From: an uncultured Rikenellaceae bacterium
GTDB lineage: Bacteria; Bacteroidota; Bacteroidia; Bacteroidales; Rikenellaceae
DNA: 13,981 bases
Assembly (NCBI GenBank): GCA_947176715.1
Contig: CAMWRR010000018.1
Coordinates: 1 to 13,981 of the forward strand
Reading direction: 5' to 3'
Positions within the stretch are counted from its first letter, which is position 1. Each line of letters begins with the position of its first letter. Positions 1 to 6,813 of this stretch are shown one piece after another. Below the pieces are notes generated by a model. It was not told the DNA's origin. It searched no databases and worked only from the letters and a program-made list of their open reading frames with translations. The position numbers and the translations under genes are program-made.

Positions 1-836
1 ACACCGACGGCGACGGTTGAATATCGGATGACGAGATAGCAGACATCACGTCTTTGGACTAGAGATTCGGCGATATAAACACCGACCGATTGAGCGATCT
101 GCGCTATTTTCCGTCGCTCAAATCGTTGACACTGACGGCATCGTCTACGGTCAGGAGCGTCGACCTCGGCTACGAAAACAAGATAGAGCGAGTATCTGTC
201 TCAGGCTCCGTAGTGGAGGAGATGGACCTTTCGGGATGCGGCGGCATAACGGAGATAGCGTGCGGCAATGCGCTGTCGTTAAACAAGATAGCATTACCTG
301 AGGCCATGCCGTCGTTATCGGTGTTTGAGCTGGAGAACACCGCCGTGGAGGAGCTTGCCATAGCCAACGCCCCAGCACTCAGAAAGATGGAGTATGTCGG
401 CACGCTCGGGAATCTGCGGAGCCTCCGGCTCGATAACGTGGGAATAGAGACGCTGACAGTCTACGGCACACCTGTCGAAACGGTCCGCCTCTCAAATATG
501 CCCGGATTGAAAGTCGCCGATATGTCGAATAACGCCCGACTTACAGACATTACCATAACCGGCGCCGAAGCATTGACCGACCTGTCCGTGGCCGATTGCG
601 CCGTCACGCAGACCGACCTCACCGGAGCGCCGTCGCTCGTGTCGTTCCGTTGCGACCGCTGTCCTTTGCAGTCGCTGGACCTGTCGGTAAACAGAGAGAT
701 ACGTACCGTATCGGCCGAGGGTGTTCCCGACGCCAACGGAAGAGGCAAGCTGAACATATACGTGGCTTTCGATGCAGAGACTCCCGAGATAATACCGGAG
801 GACGACAGAATCGTAATAAAGATTAAGACGGAGTAA
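1..836 (+). pseudogene. EF-hand/leucine-rich-repeat protein, 3' part, two in-frame stops
   Basis: Only the 3' part is in the window. The clean open frame runs from a TTG at 90 to a TAA at 834-836 (248 residues). The same frame keeps reading as convincing protein upstream to position 3, interrupted by TGA at 18-20 and TAG at 60-62. The upstream piece reads TDGDG-stop-ISDDE, a 12-residue EF-hand-type calcium loop with the stop at variable position 7. It continues ADITSLD-stop-RFGDIN and runs into LRYFPSLKSL, the first leucine-rich repeat. An EF-hand-like segment leading into LRRs is a familiar layout in secreted Bacteroidales proteins. About ten irregular LxxLxL-type units fill the rest, then a short beta-like tail with no obvious sorting domain. 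The TTG has no support as a true start. I favour a decayed gene; a sequencing error or a shortened active protein is possible. No function is assigned. Confidence 0.7.
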
Positions 837-1041
837 GAGATCCGGACGGGTCGGTGAAGGTCCGCCGCAAAGCTCGTAAGAAACCGAAGGCAAACACAAC
901 TCGCCCCGAAACGCGCGGTCACGTAAGGTGCCGCAAAGGAGAGTGACGCAATCACAGAACACACATAACCATTGCCTTACACCCACCGCCCTAAGCGACA
1001 GCGGGCAAAGGCAAACACTATTATTATCTTAGTACGGCAAC

Positions 1042-1078
1042 AAAAAATTACTGCGGGCCATTAGTCGGCTCGCAGTAA
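1042..1078 (-). terminator. Rho-independent terminator of the Cbp1-family gene
   Basis: A 12-bp stem (TTACTGCGGGCC at 1048-1059 with GGCTCGCAGTAA at 1067-1078, one G-T pair) closes a 7-nt loop. Read on the - strand it is followed by six T (A-run at 1042-1047). It begins about 25 nt after the stop of the lipoprotein gene and lies in the gap between two convergent genes. Confidence 0.88.
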
Positions 1079-1103
1079 CCATACAATCGAATCGTTCGGG
1101 CGA

Positions 1104-1964
1104 TTAATCCTTGAATATCACCACCAATACGTGCGAGTTTTTCCAGAATTCCGCAGAGTCGGTGATTTGCAGAGAGGTCACGGTACCGCGCTTTTCGCCC
1201 TCCACGAACCTGTAAGAGGTCTCGGGGAAGCTACCTATTACCTCGGCATTCTTGCCGTTAAGATCTATGGAGCTTACCTGACGGATATCTATGACCGACA
1301 TTTCGCTTCTGTCCAACGACGGGTTGAGAGCGAGAGTTTTGTTGCCTACGCCTTTTCTTATGAGAATACCGCGGTCGATAAGGTCTTTGACGTTACCCAC
1401 GGCCACGTATGCCTTATTTAGCTCGTTCTCCTGACCGTCCACCGTAGCCGTGAGTATGTCCGCGGTGGCGTAGGCGTTGGAGAGGTCGGTGTTGAGAATC
1501 AATATCTGATTGTTCAGATCGTCTATATTGGCGAGCATAGCCTTGATGGTGGTGTCGCGTTCGTTAATCTGCGTCTGCAACTCGGTTATCAGCTTTTCGA
1601 GACCGGCTATGTTGATGTTGGCCTCCTTGAGCAATGCGGTGTTCTTGTTGAGGCGCGCTATGGCTTTGCGTTGGTCGGAAAGTCTCTGCGACAGCAATTC
1701 GAGATCCTCCTTTATCTGCGCCTCGTCGCTCTTGCCCAACTCCGACTCGCTCACGACTATAGCCTCCTGACGTTTGATGTCGGAGAGCGACGACGATATG
1801 TCCGAAAGTGCGAAAAGCGCCTCGTTGAGAACCGAATCGCGAGCCGCCAGAACGGTTTGGAGCGAATCGTTACTTACAGAAAGAACGGCGATACGCTCCT
1901 GATTGCGTCGTCCGCATGAGACGACAGCCACAGCCGCAAGAGCTATGATAATGATTTTCTTCAT
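1104..1964 (-). CDS. Cbp1-family coiled-coil lipoprotein
   Basis: Predicted 286-residue envelope lipoprotein. The chosen ATG (1962-1964) gives a compact lipoprotein signal, MKKIIIIALAAVAVVSC, with the lipid-bearing Cys at residue 17. A longer frame to 2048 only adds an unconvincing N-terminal extension. Residues about 30-190 are rich in Leu, Asp, Glu, Gln and Lys in heptad-like spacing, so they should form a long coiled coil (DSLQ, LLSQRL, LITELQTQINERD). The C-terminal part is globular and ends EFWKNSHVLVVIFKD. Order and ending match, from memory, the Bacteroidales family annotated as Cbp1 collagen-binding glycoprotein adhesins; collagen binding is a family label, not visible here. It follows topA but is separated from it by a strong terminator and has its own terminator, so it is probably transcribed alone. 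I see no clear TTTG/TAnnTTTG promoter in the short upstream gap. Confidence 0.8.
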   Translation of the reverse strand: MKKIIIIALAAVAVVSCGRRNQERIAVLSVSNDSLQTVLAARDSVLNEALFALSDISSSLSDIKRQEAIVVSESELGKSDEAQIKEDLELLSQRLSDQRKAIARLNKNTALLKEANINIAGLEKLITELQTQINERDTTIKAMLANIDDLNNQILILNTDLSNAYATADILTATVDGQENELNKAYVAVGNVKDLIDRGILIRKGVGNKTLALNPSLDRSEMSVIDIRQVSSIDLNGKNAEVIGSFPETSYRFVEGEKRGTVTSLQITDSAEFWKNSHVLVVIFKD

Positions 1965-2046
1965 TTGATATAATTTTAGTTTTTTCGATGACATGCAATT
2001 TTTGTGCCGTATTTCATACAAAATGCCGATCCGCACATAATAGCAC

Positions 2047-2076
2047 AAAAAAAGAGCCGTTTTATTAGAACGGCTC
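2047..2076 (-). terminator. Rho-independent terminator of topA
   Basis: A perfect 8-bp stem, GAGCCGTT (2054-2061) with AACGGCTC (2069-2076), closes a 7-nt loop. On the - strand it is followed by seven T (A-run 2047-2053). It starts 9 nt after the topA stop codon and separates topA from the downstream lipoprotein gene. Confidence 0.93.
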
Positions 2077-2084
2077 CCGATTAT

Positions 2085-4424
2085 CTATCTCTTTCTGAAC
2101 GACCTTTTCGGCCTTTCGGATGCAGGCTGGCTCTTTATCAGCTCCTCCACCTTCTCCCATGTCAGGGTCGCGGGATCGGTACCTTTGGGTATCTTGTAGT
2201 TGACCTTGTCGCGACAGATGTAGGGGCCGTAACGACCGTTGAGTATCTGCGTCTTGCCGCCGTCCTCGTCGAACGACCTTATCAGCTTCTCGCGCTCCTG
2301 CCGGCGTTTGTCCTCTATCAGCTCTACGGCGCGCTCCAGTGTTATGGCGTATGGATTATCGGCCTTACCCAACGATACGAACTTGCCGTCGAAACGGACG
2401 TACGGGCCGAAGCGTCCCACACCTATCACCACATCCTTACCCTCGTACTGGCCGGCGGTGCGCGGCAACTCGAACAGGCGCAACGCCTCGTCGAGAGTGA
2501 TGGTAGAGGTGAGCTGGTCGGTGCGCAACGAGGCGTAACGGGGCTTATCCTCGTCGTCGTTCTCGCCTATCTGCACCATGGGACCGAAGCGGCCCACGCG
2601 CGCATATACGTTCTTACCGCTCTTCGGGTCCACCCCGAGAAGACGCTGCTTGGAGCTGGCATAGCCCCCCTCCTCGCTACCGGCCGACTCCACGCCGTTA
2701 TGGAACGGCTTGTAGAAATCGGTTATCATCTTCTGCCACGACAGCTTGCCGTCGGCGATATGGTCGAACTGCTCCTCCACGTTAGCCGTGAAGCCGTAGT
2801 CGAGAATGGCGGGGAAGTGGCTCGACAGATAGTCGGTCACCAGCATGCCTATGTCGGTGGGGAACAGCTTGGCCTTCTCCGAGCCGTAGTTCTCCTCGAA
2901 TGTCTTGCGGTCGCCCTTGCCGTCGCGCAATGTCAGACGGACATAGGAGCGTTTGACCCCGGGACGGTCCTCCTTGACGATATATCCGCGGTTGATGATG
3001 GTGGATATGGTGGGAGCGTACGTTGACGGGCGCCCTATCCCCAACTCCTCCAAGTGTTTGACCAACGAGGCCTCCGAGTAGCGCGCCGGACGCTGACGCG
3101 GACGCTGCACCGCCTCTATGGCGTCGTATGTCAGAACGTCGCCCGTGGATATGGGAGGGAGCAATGCGCCGTGTTCGCCGCCATCGTCGTCGCTGTCGGT
3201 AGACTCCTGATAGAGCCTCAGATAGCCGTCGAACCTGACCACCTCGCCCTTGGCCACGAAACGTTTGTCGCTACCGCCCACCTCTATGTCGGCAGTGGTC
3301 CGCTCCATCACGGCATCGGCCATCTGCGAGGCCACCGCACGTTTCCATATAAGCTCGTAGAGGCGTTTCTCCTGTGTGGTGCCGCTTATCTCGCGACGGT
3401 CGATATACGAAGGACGTATGGCCTCGTGAGCCTCCTGCGCCCCCTTGCTCTTGGTCTTATAGCTTCGCGCCTTGTGATACTCCTTGCCGAAATCGGCCAC
3501 CACAGCCTCCTTGATAGCCGCCTGAGCCTCCACGGAGAGATTGACCGAGTCGGTACGCATGTAGGTGATAAGACCGGCCTCGTAGAGACGTTGCGCCAAA
3601 GCCATCGTCTGCAACACCGAGAAGCCCAGCTTGCGCGAAGCCTCCTGTTGCAATGTGGAGGTGGTGAAAGGAGCGGCGGGCGAGCGACGTCCCGGCTTGG
3701 TCTCAACGGAACCCACCTTGAACTGCGCCTTGGAGCATACGTTAAGGAAGGCCTTTGCCTCCTCCTCGGTATCGAACCTGTCGGGAAGCTCCGCCCGCAC
3801 CTTGTAGCCGCGCCCCTTGTCGTCGGTAAACAGGAACATGGCCGTAACCTTGAAATAGTCGCTACCCTTGAAGTCGATAATCTCGCGTTCGCGCTCTACG
3901 ATAAGACGCACCGCCACGCTCTGCACGCGGCCGGCCGAGAGCGACGGCTTCACCTTGCGCCACAGGAGGGGCGAAAGCTCGAAGCCCACGAGACGGTCGA
4001 GAATACGTCGCGCCTGCTGGGCATCCACCAGATTCATATCGACAGTACGCGGATTCTCTATCGCCTTGAGAATGGCGCTCTTGGTTATCTCATGAAATAC
4101 TATTCGCTTGGTGGTGGCCGCATCGAGACCCAAGGCCTCGCTCAGATGCCACGCTATGGCCTCCCCCTCGCGGTCTTCATCGGATGCCAGCCACACCGTC
4201 TTGGCTTTCTTGGCGAGCGAACGCAACTGCGATACTATCGTCCCCTTATCGCCCGATATCTCGTACGTAGGCTTGAAATCGTCATCTATGTCGACACCCA
4301 GCCCCTTCTTGGGCAGGTCGCGTATGTGGCCCTTGCTGGAGGCCACGGTATAATCGTCGCCTAAAAATTTCTCTATGGTCTTCGCTTTGGCGGGTGACTC
4401 GACTATCACCAGATTATCTGCCAT
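2085..4424 (-). CDS. topA: DNA topoisomerase I (type IA)
   Basis: A 779-residue type IA topoisomerase that relaxes negatively supercoiled DNA by cutting one strand through a 5'-phosphotyrosine bond. The Toprim domain opens the protein, with Glu9 in LVIVESPAKAKTIE and the metal-binding SDEDREG at 81-87. Then come SLSAGRVQSVAVRLIVERE (161-179) and the active-site segment LITYMRTDS, whose Tyr288 is the predicted nucleophile; HEAIRPS follows at 333-339. The C-terminal third has no four-cysteine zinc ribbons. Instead it carries three GR(F/Y)GP repeats near 611, 670 and 730, the cysteine-free topoisomerase C-terminal repeat type, and ends in a basic tail. The ATG at 4424 puts the Toprim motif at the very N terminus. 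The gene lies 67 nt after the DUF4270 gene, probably in the same transcript, and stops (TAG) just before a strong hairpin. A small TGTGC/GCACA hairpin in the gap looks too weak to end transcription. Confidence 0.97.
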   Translation of the reverse strand: MADNLVIVESPAKAKTIEKFLGDDYTVASSKGHIRDLPKKGLGVDIDDDFKPTYEISGDKGTIVSQLRSLAKKAKTVWLASDEDREGEAIAWHLSEALGLDAATTKRIVFHEITKSAILKAIENPRTVDMNLVDAQQARRILDRLVGFELSPLLWRKVKPSLSAGRVQSVAVRLIVEREREIIDFKGSDYFKVTAMFLFTDDKGRGYKVRAELPDRFDTEEEAKAFLNVCSKAQFKVGSVETKPGRRSPAAPFTTSTLQQEASRKLGFSVLQTMALAQRLYEAGLITYMRTDSVNLSVEAQAAIKEAVVADFGKEYHKARSYKTKSKGAQEAHEAIRPSYIDRREISGTTQEKRLYELIWKRAVASQMADAVMERTTADIEVGGSDKRFVAKGEVVRFDGYLRLYQESTDSDDDGGEHGALLPPISTGDVLTYDAIEAVQRPRQRPARYSEASLVKHLEELGIGRPSTYAPTISTIINRGYIVKEDRPGVKRSYVRLTLRDGKGDRKTFEENYGSEKAKLFPTDIGMLVTDYLSSHFPAILDYGFTANVEEQFDHIADGKLSWQKMITDFYKPFHNGVESAGSEEGGYASSKQRLLGVDPKSGKNVYARVGRFGPMVQIGENDDEDKPRYASLRTDQLTSTITLDEALRLFELPRTAGQYEGKDVVIGVGRFGPYVRFDGKFVSLGKADNPYAITLERAVELIEDKRRQEREKLIRSFDEDGGKTQILNGRYGPYICRDKVNYKIPKGTDPATLTWEKVEELIKSQPASERPKRSFRKR

Positions 4425-4491
4425 ATATATCTACTGTTTTTCTCTTTCTAAAATATGTGTGCTAAAAGCACATCCCCTCCTTGTCGCCGCG

Positions 4492-5808
4492 CTATTTGAG
4501 CATGGTGTAGGTTATCGAGAGAGCGACCCCCTCCACAAGCTGCACTCCCGAGGGCGACGACTCCACGCCGCTACCGGGCGTCACCTCCACTTCGTATCTG
4601 TCGGAGGCGCCGTTAAGCAACCGTTGCACATACGAGGTGACATCCATACGGTAGTGCTCGAGCGCCCTGTTGAGCGTACCGCCGAAACCGGACGAACCCG
4701 ACAGTCTGTTTTCGTAGTCGGGGGTGGGATTCTGTTTGTTATAGTCGTAGTATAGCCCCAACTCGCTACATGCGAAATCGAACGAGGGGGTGCTCAGACG
4801 TTTGAGCGGGAATACCAGACTGGCGTTATTGACCGCCACCTGACTGTACCCCATAGCCTCTGCCCTCTCCTTGAGACTCTCTATCGCCGACTTGTCTATG
4901 ACAACCCTGCCCGTAAGGCCCGCCAACGAGGTGACGAAGAAAGCCGACTGCGCCTCCTTTACGTCGATGACGTCGGGATTGACACCCGAGAGCGGATCGG
5001 CATAGTCGTAGTTGCGCCTTATCACCGTGAAGGCCTCGTTATAGCCGTCGCTGGCATTGTCGAAATACATGGTGATGCTTGCGGTGTCGGGCGTAGGCTT
5101 GTTATGGTTGTGGTAATAGATGTACATATAGCTCTTCCCGGGATATATGCCCATCAGGGCGCCGTCGTTGGTAACGGAGTTGGTCTTGAAATAGAGCGGG
5201 AAGAACTTCTTATGGAAGAGCGTGTCGTCGAGGAACACCCTGCCCGTAGTGTCGAGGAACCGCTCGGCGTACGATACGGGGAGATATTCGGTTATGTCGG
5301 TGCTCTTGGGGGTTATGTCGAAGCTGTGTATAAGCTGTCCGAGCTTGCGTTCGGCCGGATATGACGACAGACGTACCGAGTCTTTGTTATAGGGCAGATT
5401 CTCTATCATGTCGTATATGGAGATATTCATCACGGTAGAGCTGTCGCCGTACACTTTGGCTATGTTCATCACGAGCTTGACCGAATCTATTACGGGAGCG
5501 TCGCCCCACATGCTGTCGGTACTCTCGAAAAAGCCCGGAGAGAACTGCGCCACCATAGAGCACTCCACCAACCCGTCCATAGGCTGCACCATGGAGCCTA
5601 ACAGCGGATAGGTCCAGTCGTCGGTAACCACCGAGTCGGCGGCACCCTGATAACACGCTATGGATGTTATCGTCTCCTGCGTCAGCTTCATGCGCTCCGC
5701 ATCGGGAAGCATACCCTCGCCCAGCTCGTTGTCGACCACGGTACACGACACCGTAAGCATAACCGACAGAACGGCCGCTATATTACTTAGCCTCTGAAAT
5801 AATCTCAT
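4492..5808 (-). CDS. DUF4270 family lipoprotein
   Basis: A 438-residue predicted lipoprotein of the Bacteroidetes family DUF4270, recognised from its start (SC-TVVDNELGEGMLPDAE), an internal region rich in beta-strand patterns, and the usual place directly after the GT5-like gene. The start at 5808 gives MRLFQRLSNIAAVLSVMLTV-SC, a lipoprotein signal with Cys at residue 22. An ATG nine codons upstream (5835) is possible but puts an awkward MWKNITRFT in front. The chosen start overlaps the upstream gene by 26 nt, implying translational coupling. The body has no motif I can tie to catalysis. It should sit in the outer membrane or face the periplasm. Its function is unknown; the recurring neighbour suggests, without proof, a link to glycan or envelope metabolism. 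Confidence 0.85.
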   Translation of the reverse strand: MRLFQRLSNIAAVLSVMLTVSCTVVDNELGEGMLPDAERMKLTQETITSIACYQGAADSVVTDDWTYPLLGSMVQPMDGLVECSMVAQFSPGFFESTDSMWGDAPVIDSVKLVMNIAKVYGDSSTVMNISIYDMIENLPYNKDSVRLSSYPAERKLGQLIHSFDITPKSTDITEYLPVSYAERFLDTTGRVFLDDTLFHKKFFPLYFKTNSVTNDGALMGIYPGKSYMYIYYHNHNKPTPDTASITMYFDNASDGYNEAFTVIRRNYDYADPLSGVNPDVIDVKEAQSAFFVTSLAGLTGRVVIDKSAIESLKERAEAMGYSQVAVNNASLVFPLKRLSTPSFDFACSELGLYYDYNKQNPTPDYENRLSGSSGFGGTLNRALEHYRMDVTSYVQRLLNGASDRYEVEVTPGSGVESSPSGVQLVEGVALSITYTMLK

Positions 5809-6601
5809 CGTAAAACGCGTAATATTCTTCCACATAATTTTCGGGGTTCTTTACCTCGAGTATCTTCACCCCGCACGATGCGGCATAATCGACCAGCGCG
5901 CGGTCCACATTATCGCCCGCGACCACTATTCCGTCGAGGAACCCTATCACGTACCTGACCAGATTCTCGTAAGAGGAATCCTCCAACACGTCGAGCCTCT
6001 CGGGATCGAGATTCTCCATCACGAGCTTGTGGATTATATCGCGGCCCAACTTGCCGGAGAAGCTGTCGTTATAGAGCGACAATATCGCCTTGGTGTTTCT
6101 GAATAGCGGATCGTCGGCATACAACGACTTGATATACACCGGCATGAACGCCGAAAACCATCCGTGACAGTGTATCACGTCGGGCGACCATCTGAGCTTG
6201 GCTACCGTCTCTATCACGCCGCGCGAGAAGAACATGGCCCGCTCGTCGTTGTCTATGTGGTAACCGCCCGAAGCGTCCGTCAGGGTGGACTTGCGCATGA
6301 AATAGTCGTCGTTGTCTATGAAATAGACCTGCAGACGCGCATTCTGTATCGACGCCACCTTTATTATCAACTGGTGATCGGTATCGTCTATCACTATGTT
6401 CATGCCCGAGAGCCTTATCACCTCGTGGAGCTGGTTGCGACGCTCGTTTATGGAGCCGTAACGCGGCATGAACGTGCGTATGTCTGCACCCCGCTCCTGT
6501 ATGAGCTGGGGAAGCTGACGGCATATTCCGGATATCTCGCTCTCAGGAAGATAGGGCATCATCTCCTGACAGACATACAAAATTTTAGGTTTCGTCAACA
6601 T
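5783..6601 (-). CDS. Glycogen/starch synthase-like protein, GT5 N-terminal domain only
   Basis: A 272-residue protein related to the N-terminal Rossmann domain of GT5 glycogen/starch synthases (about 480 residues in bacteria). It opens KPKILYVCQEMMPYLP, like the KILFVSSEVxPF start of glycogen synthases, and has DVIHCHGWFSAFMPVYIKSL at 141-160, matching the family's H-H-D/G-W segment. The ADP-glucose-binding KTGGL motif expected near residues 18-24 is replaced by PESEISGI. The second domain, which holds the catalytic Glu and most of the donor site, is absent. The gene is not obviously truncated: it has a normal ATG and stop, and short versions are, as I recall, standard in Bacteroidales. It is the first gene after a strong promoter and overlaps the DUF4270 gene. 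A working glycosyltransferase looks doubtful alone; a regulatory, sugar-binding or partner-dependent role is possible. Confidence 0.82.
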   Translation of the reverse strand: MLTKPKILYVCQEMMPYLPESEISGICRQLPQLIQERGADIRTFMPRYGSINERRNQLHEVIRLSGMNIVIDDTDHQLIIKVASIQNARLQVYFIDNDDYFMRKSTLTDASGGYHIDNDERAMFFSRGVIETVAKLRWSPDVIHCHGWFSAFMPVYIKSLYADDPLFRNTKAILSLYNDSFSGKLGRDIIHKLVMENLDPERLDVLEDSSYENLVRYVIGFLDGIVVAGDNVDRALVDYAASCGVKILEVKNPENYVEEYYAFYDEIISEAK

Positions 6602-6708
6602 CTAACGGTGTTCTGTTTATTCATTGGATTTATCGGACATCTCCCCGCCCTAAGCAACAGAGACAGGACTTGTCGGAAACGACCGAAAGGACATATTATC
6701 CCACTTTG

Positions 6709-6740
6709 CAAAGTTAGTATATTTTCGTCGTCTTTCCAAA
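6709..6740 (-). promoter_or_regulatory. Bacteroidetes-type promoter for the GT5-DUF4270-topA unit
   Basis: On the - strand, TTTG (6737-6740) lies 20 nt before TAACTTTG (6709-6716), matching the Bacteroidetes primary sigma-factor consensus TTTG-N19-21-TAnnTTTG exactly. Expected transcription start is near 6700, leaving a leader of about 100 nt before the ATG at 6601. A perfect 12-bp palindrome, ACTTTGCAAAGT (6703-6714), overlaps the -7 box. Confidence 0.82.
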
Positions 6741-6748
6741 ACGAAAGA

Positions 6749-6797
6749 CCTGTTCGCCCCGCGGGAGATGTAGGTATCTTCCGGCGGACCGAACAGG
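6749..6797 (-). terminator. Long hairpin terminator after the OmpP1-like gene
   Basis: CCTGTTCG (6749-6756) and CGAACAGG (6790-6797) form a perfect outer 8-bp stem; an inner arm with small interruptions (AGAT with ATCT, GG with CC, CCG with CGG) extends it around a 6-nt loop. On the - strand it is followed by a T-rich TCTTTCGTTTTGG rather than a pure T-run. It begins 16 nt after the stop codon of the barrel gene and ends about 10 bp before the -33 box of the next promoter. Confidence 0.75.
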
Positions 6798-6813
6798 CCC
6801 GACGACCGATCCG

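Noticed and set aside
1..836. Stop-codon reassignment (TGA or TAG read as an amino acid) to explain the interrupted LRR gene.
   Set aside because: Both TGA and TAG end clear full-length genes elsewhere in the window, and the TAG of topA is followed within 9 nt by a strong terminator.
461..986. - strand open frames of about 165 codons opposite the LRR gene and its downstream gap.
   Set aside because: Composition is not protein-like, they overlap the LRR repeats in antisense, and they have no promoter or neighbour support.
837..1041. The gap after the LRR gene, with an 11-nt direct repeat AAGGCAAACAC at 887-897 and 1008-1018.
   Set aside because: No gene, RNA or element could be supported; a single 11-nt repeat in a skewed A/C/G-rich stretch may be chance.
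2004..4364. Long + strand open frames (340 and 436 codons) opposite topA.
   Set aside because: They are antisense shadows created by the codon bias of topA, which has all family motifs on the - strand; the translations show no recognisable motif.
4425..4491. Hairpin TGTGC-TTTTA-GCACA between the DUF4270 gene and topA as a terminator.
   Set aside because: Only 5 bp, A/T-rich surroundings without a proper T-run right after the stem, and co-transcription looks more likely.
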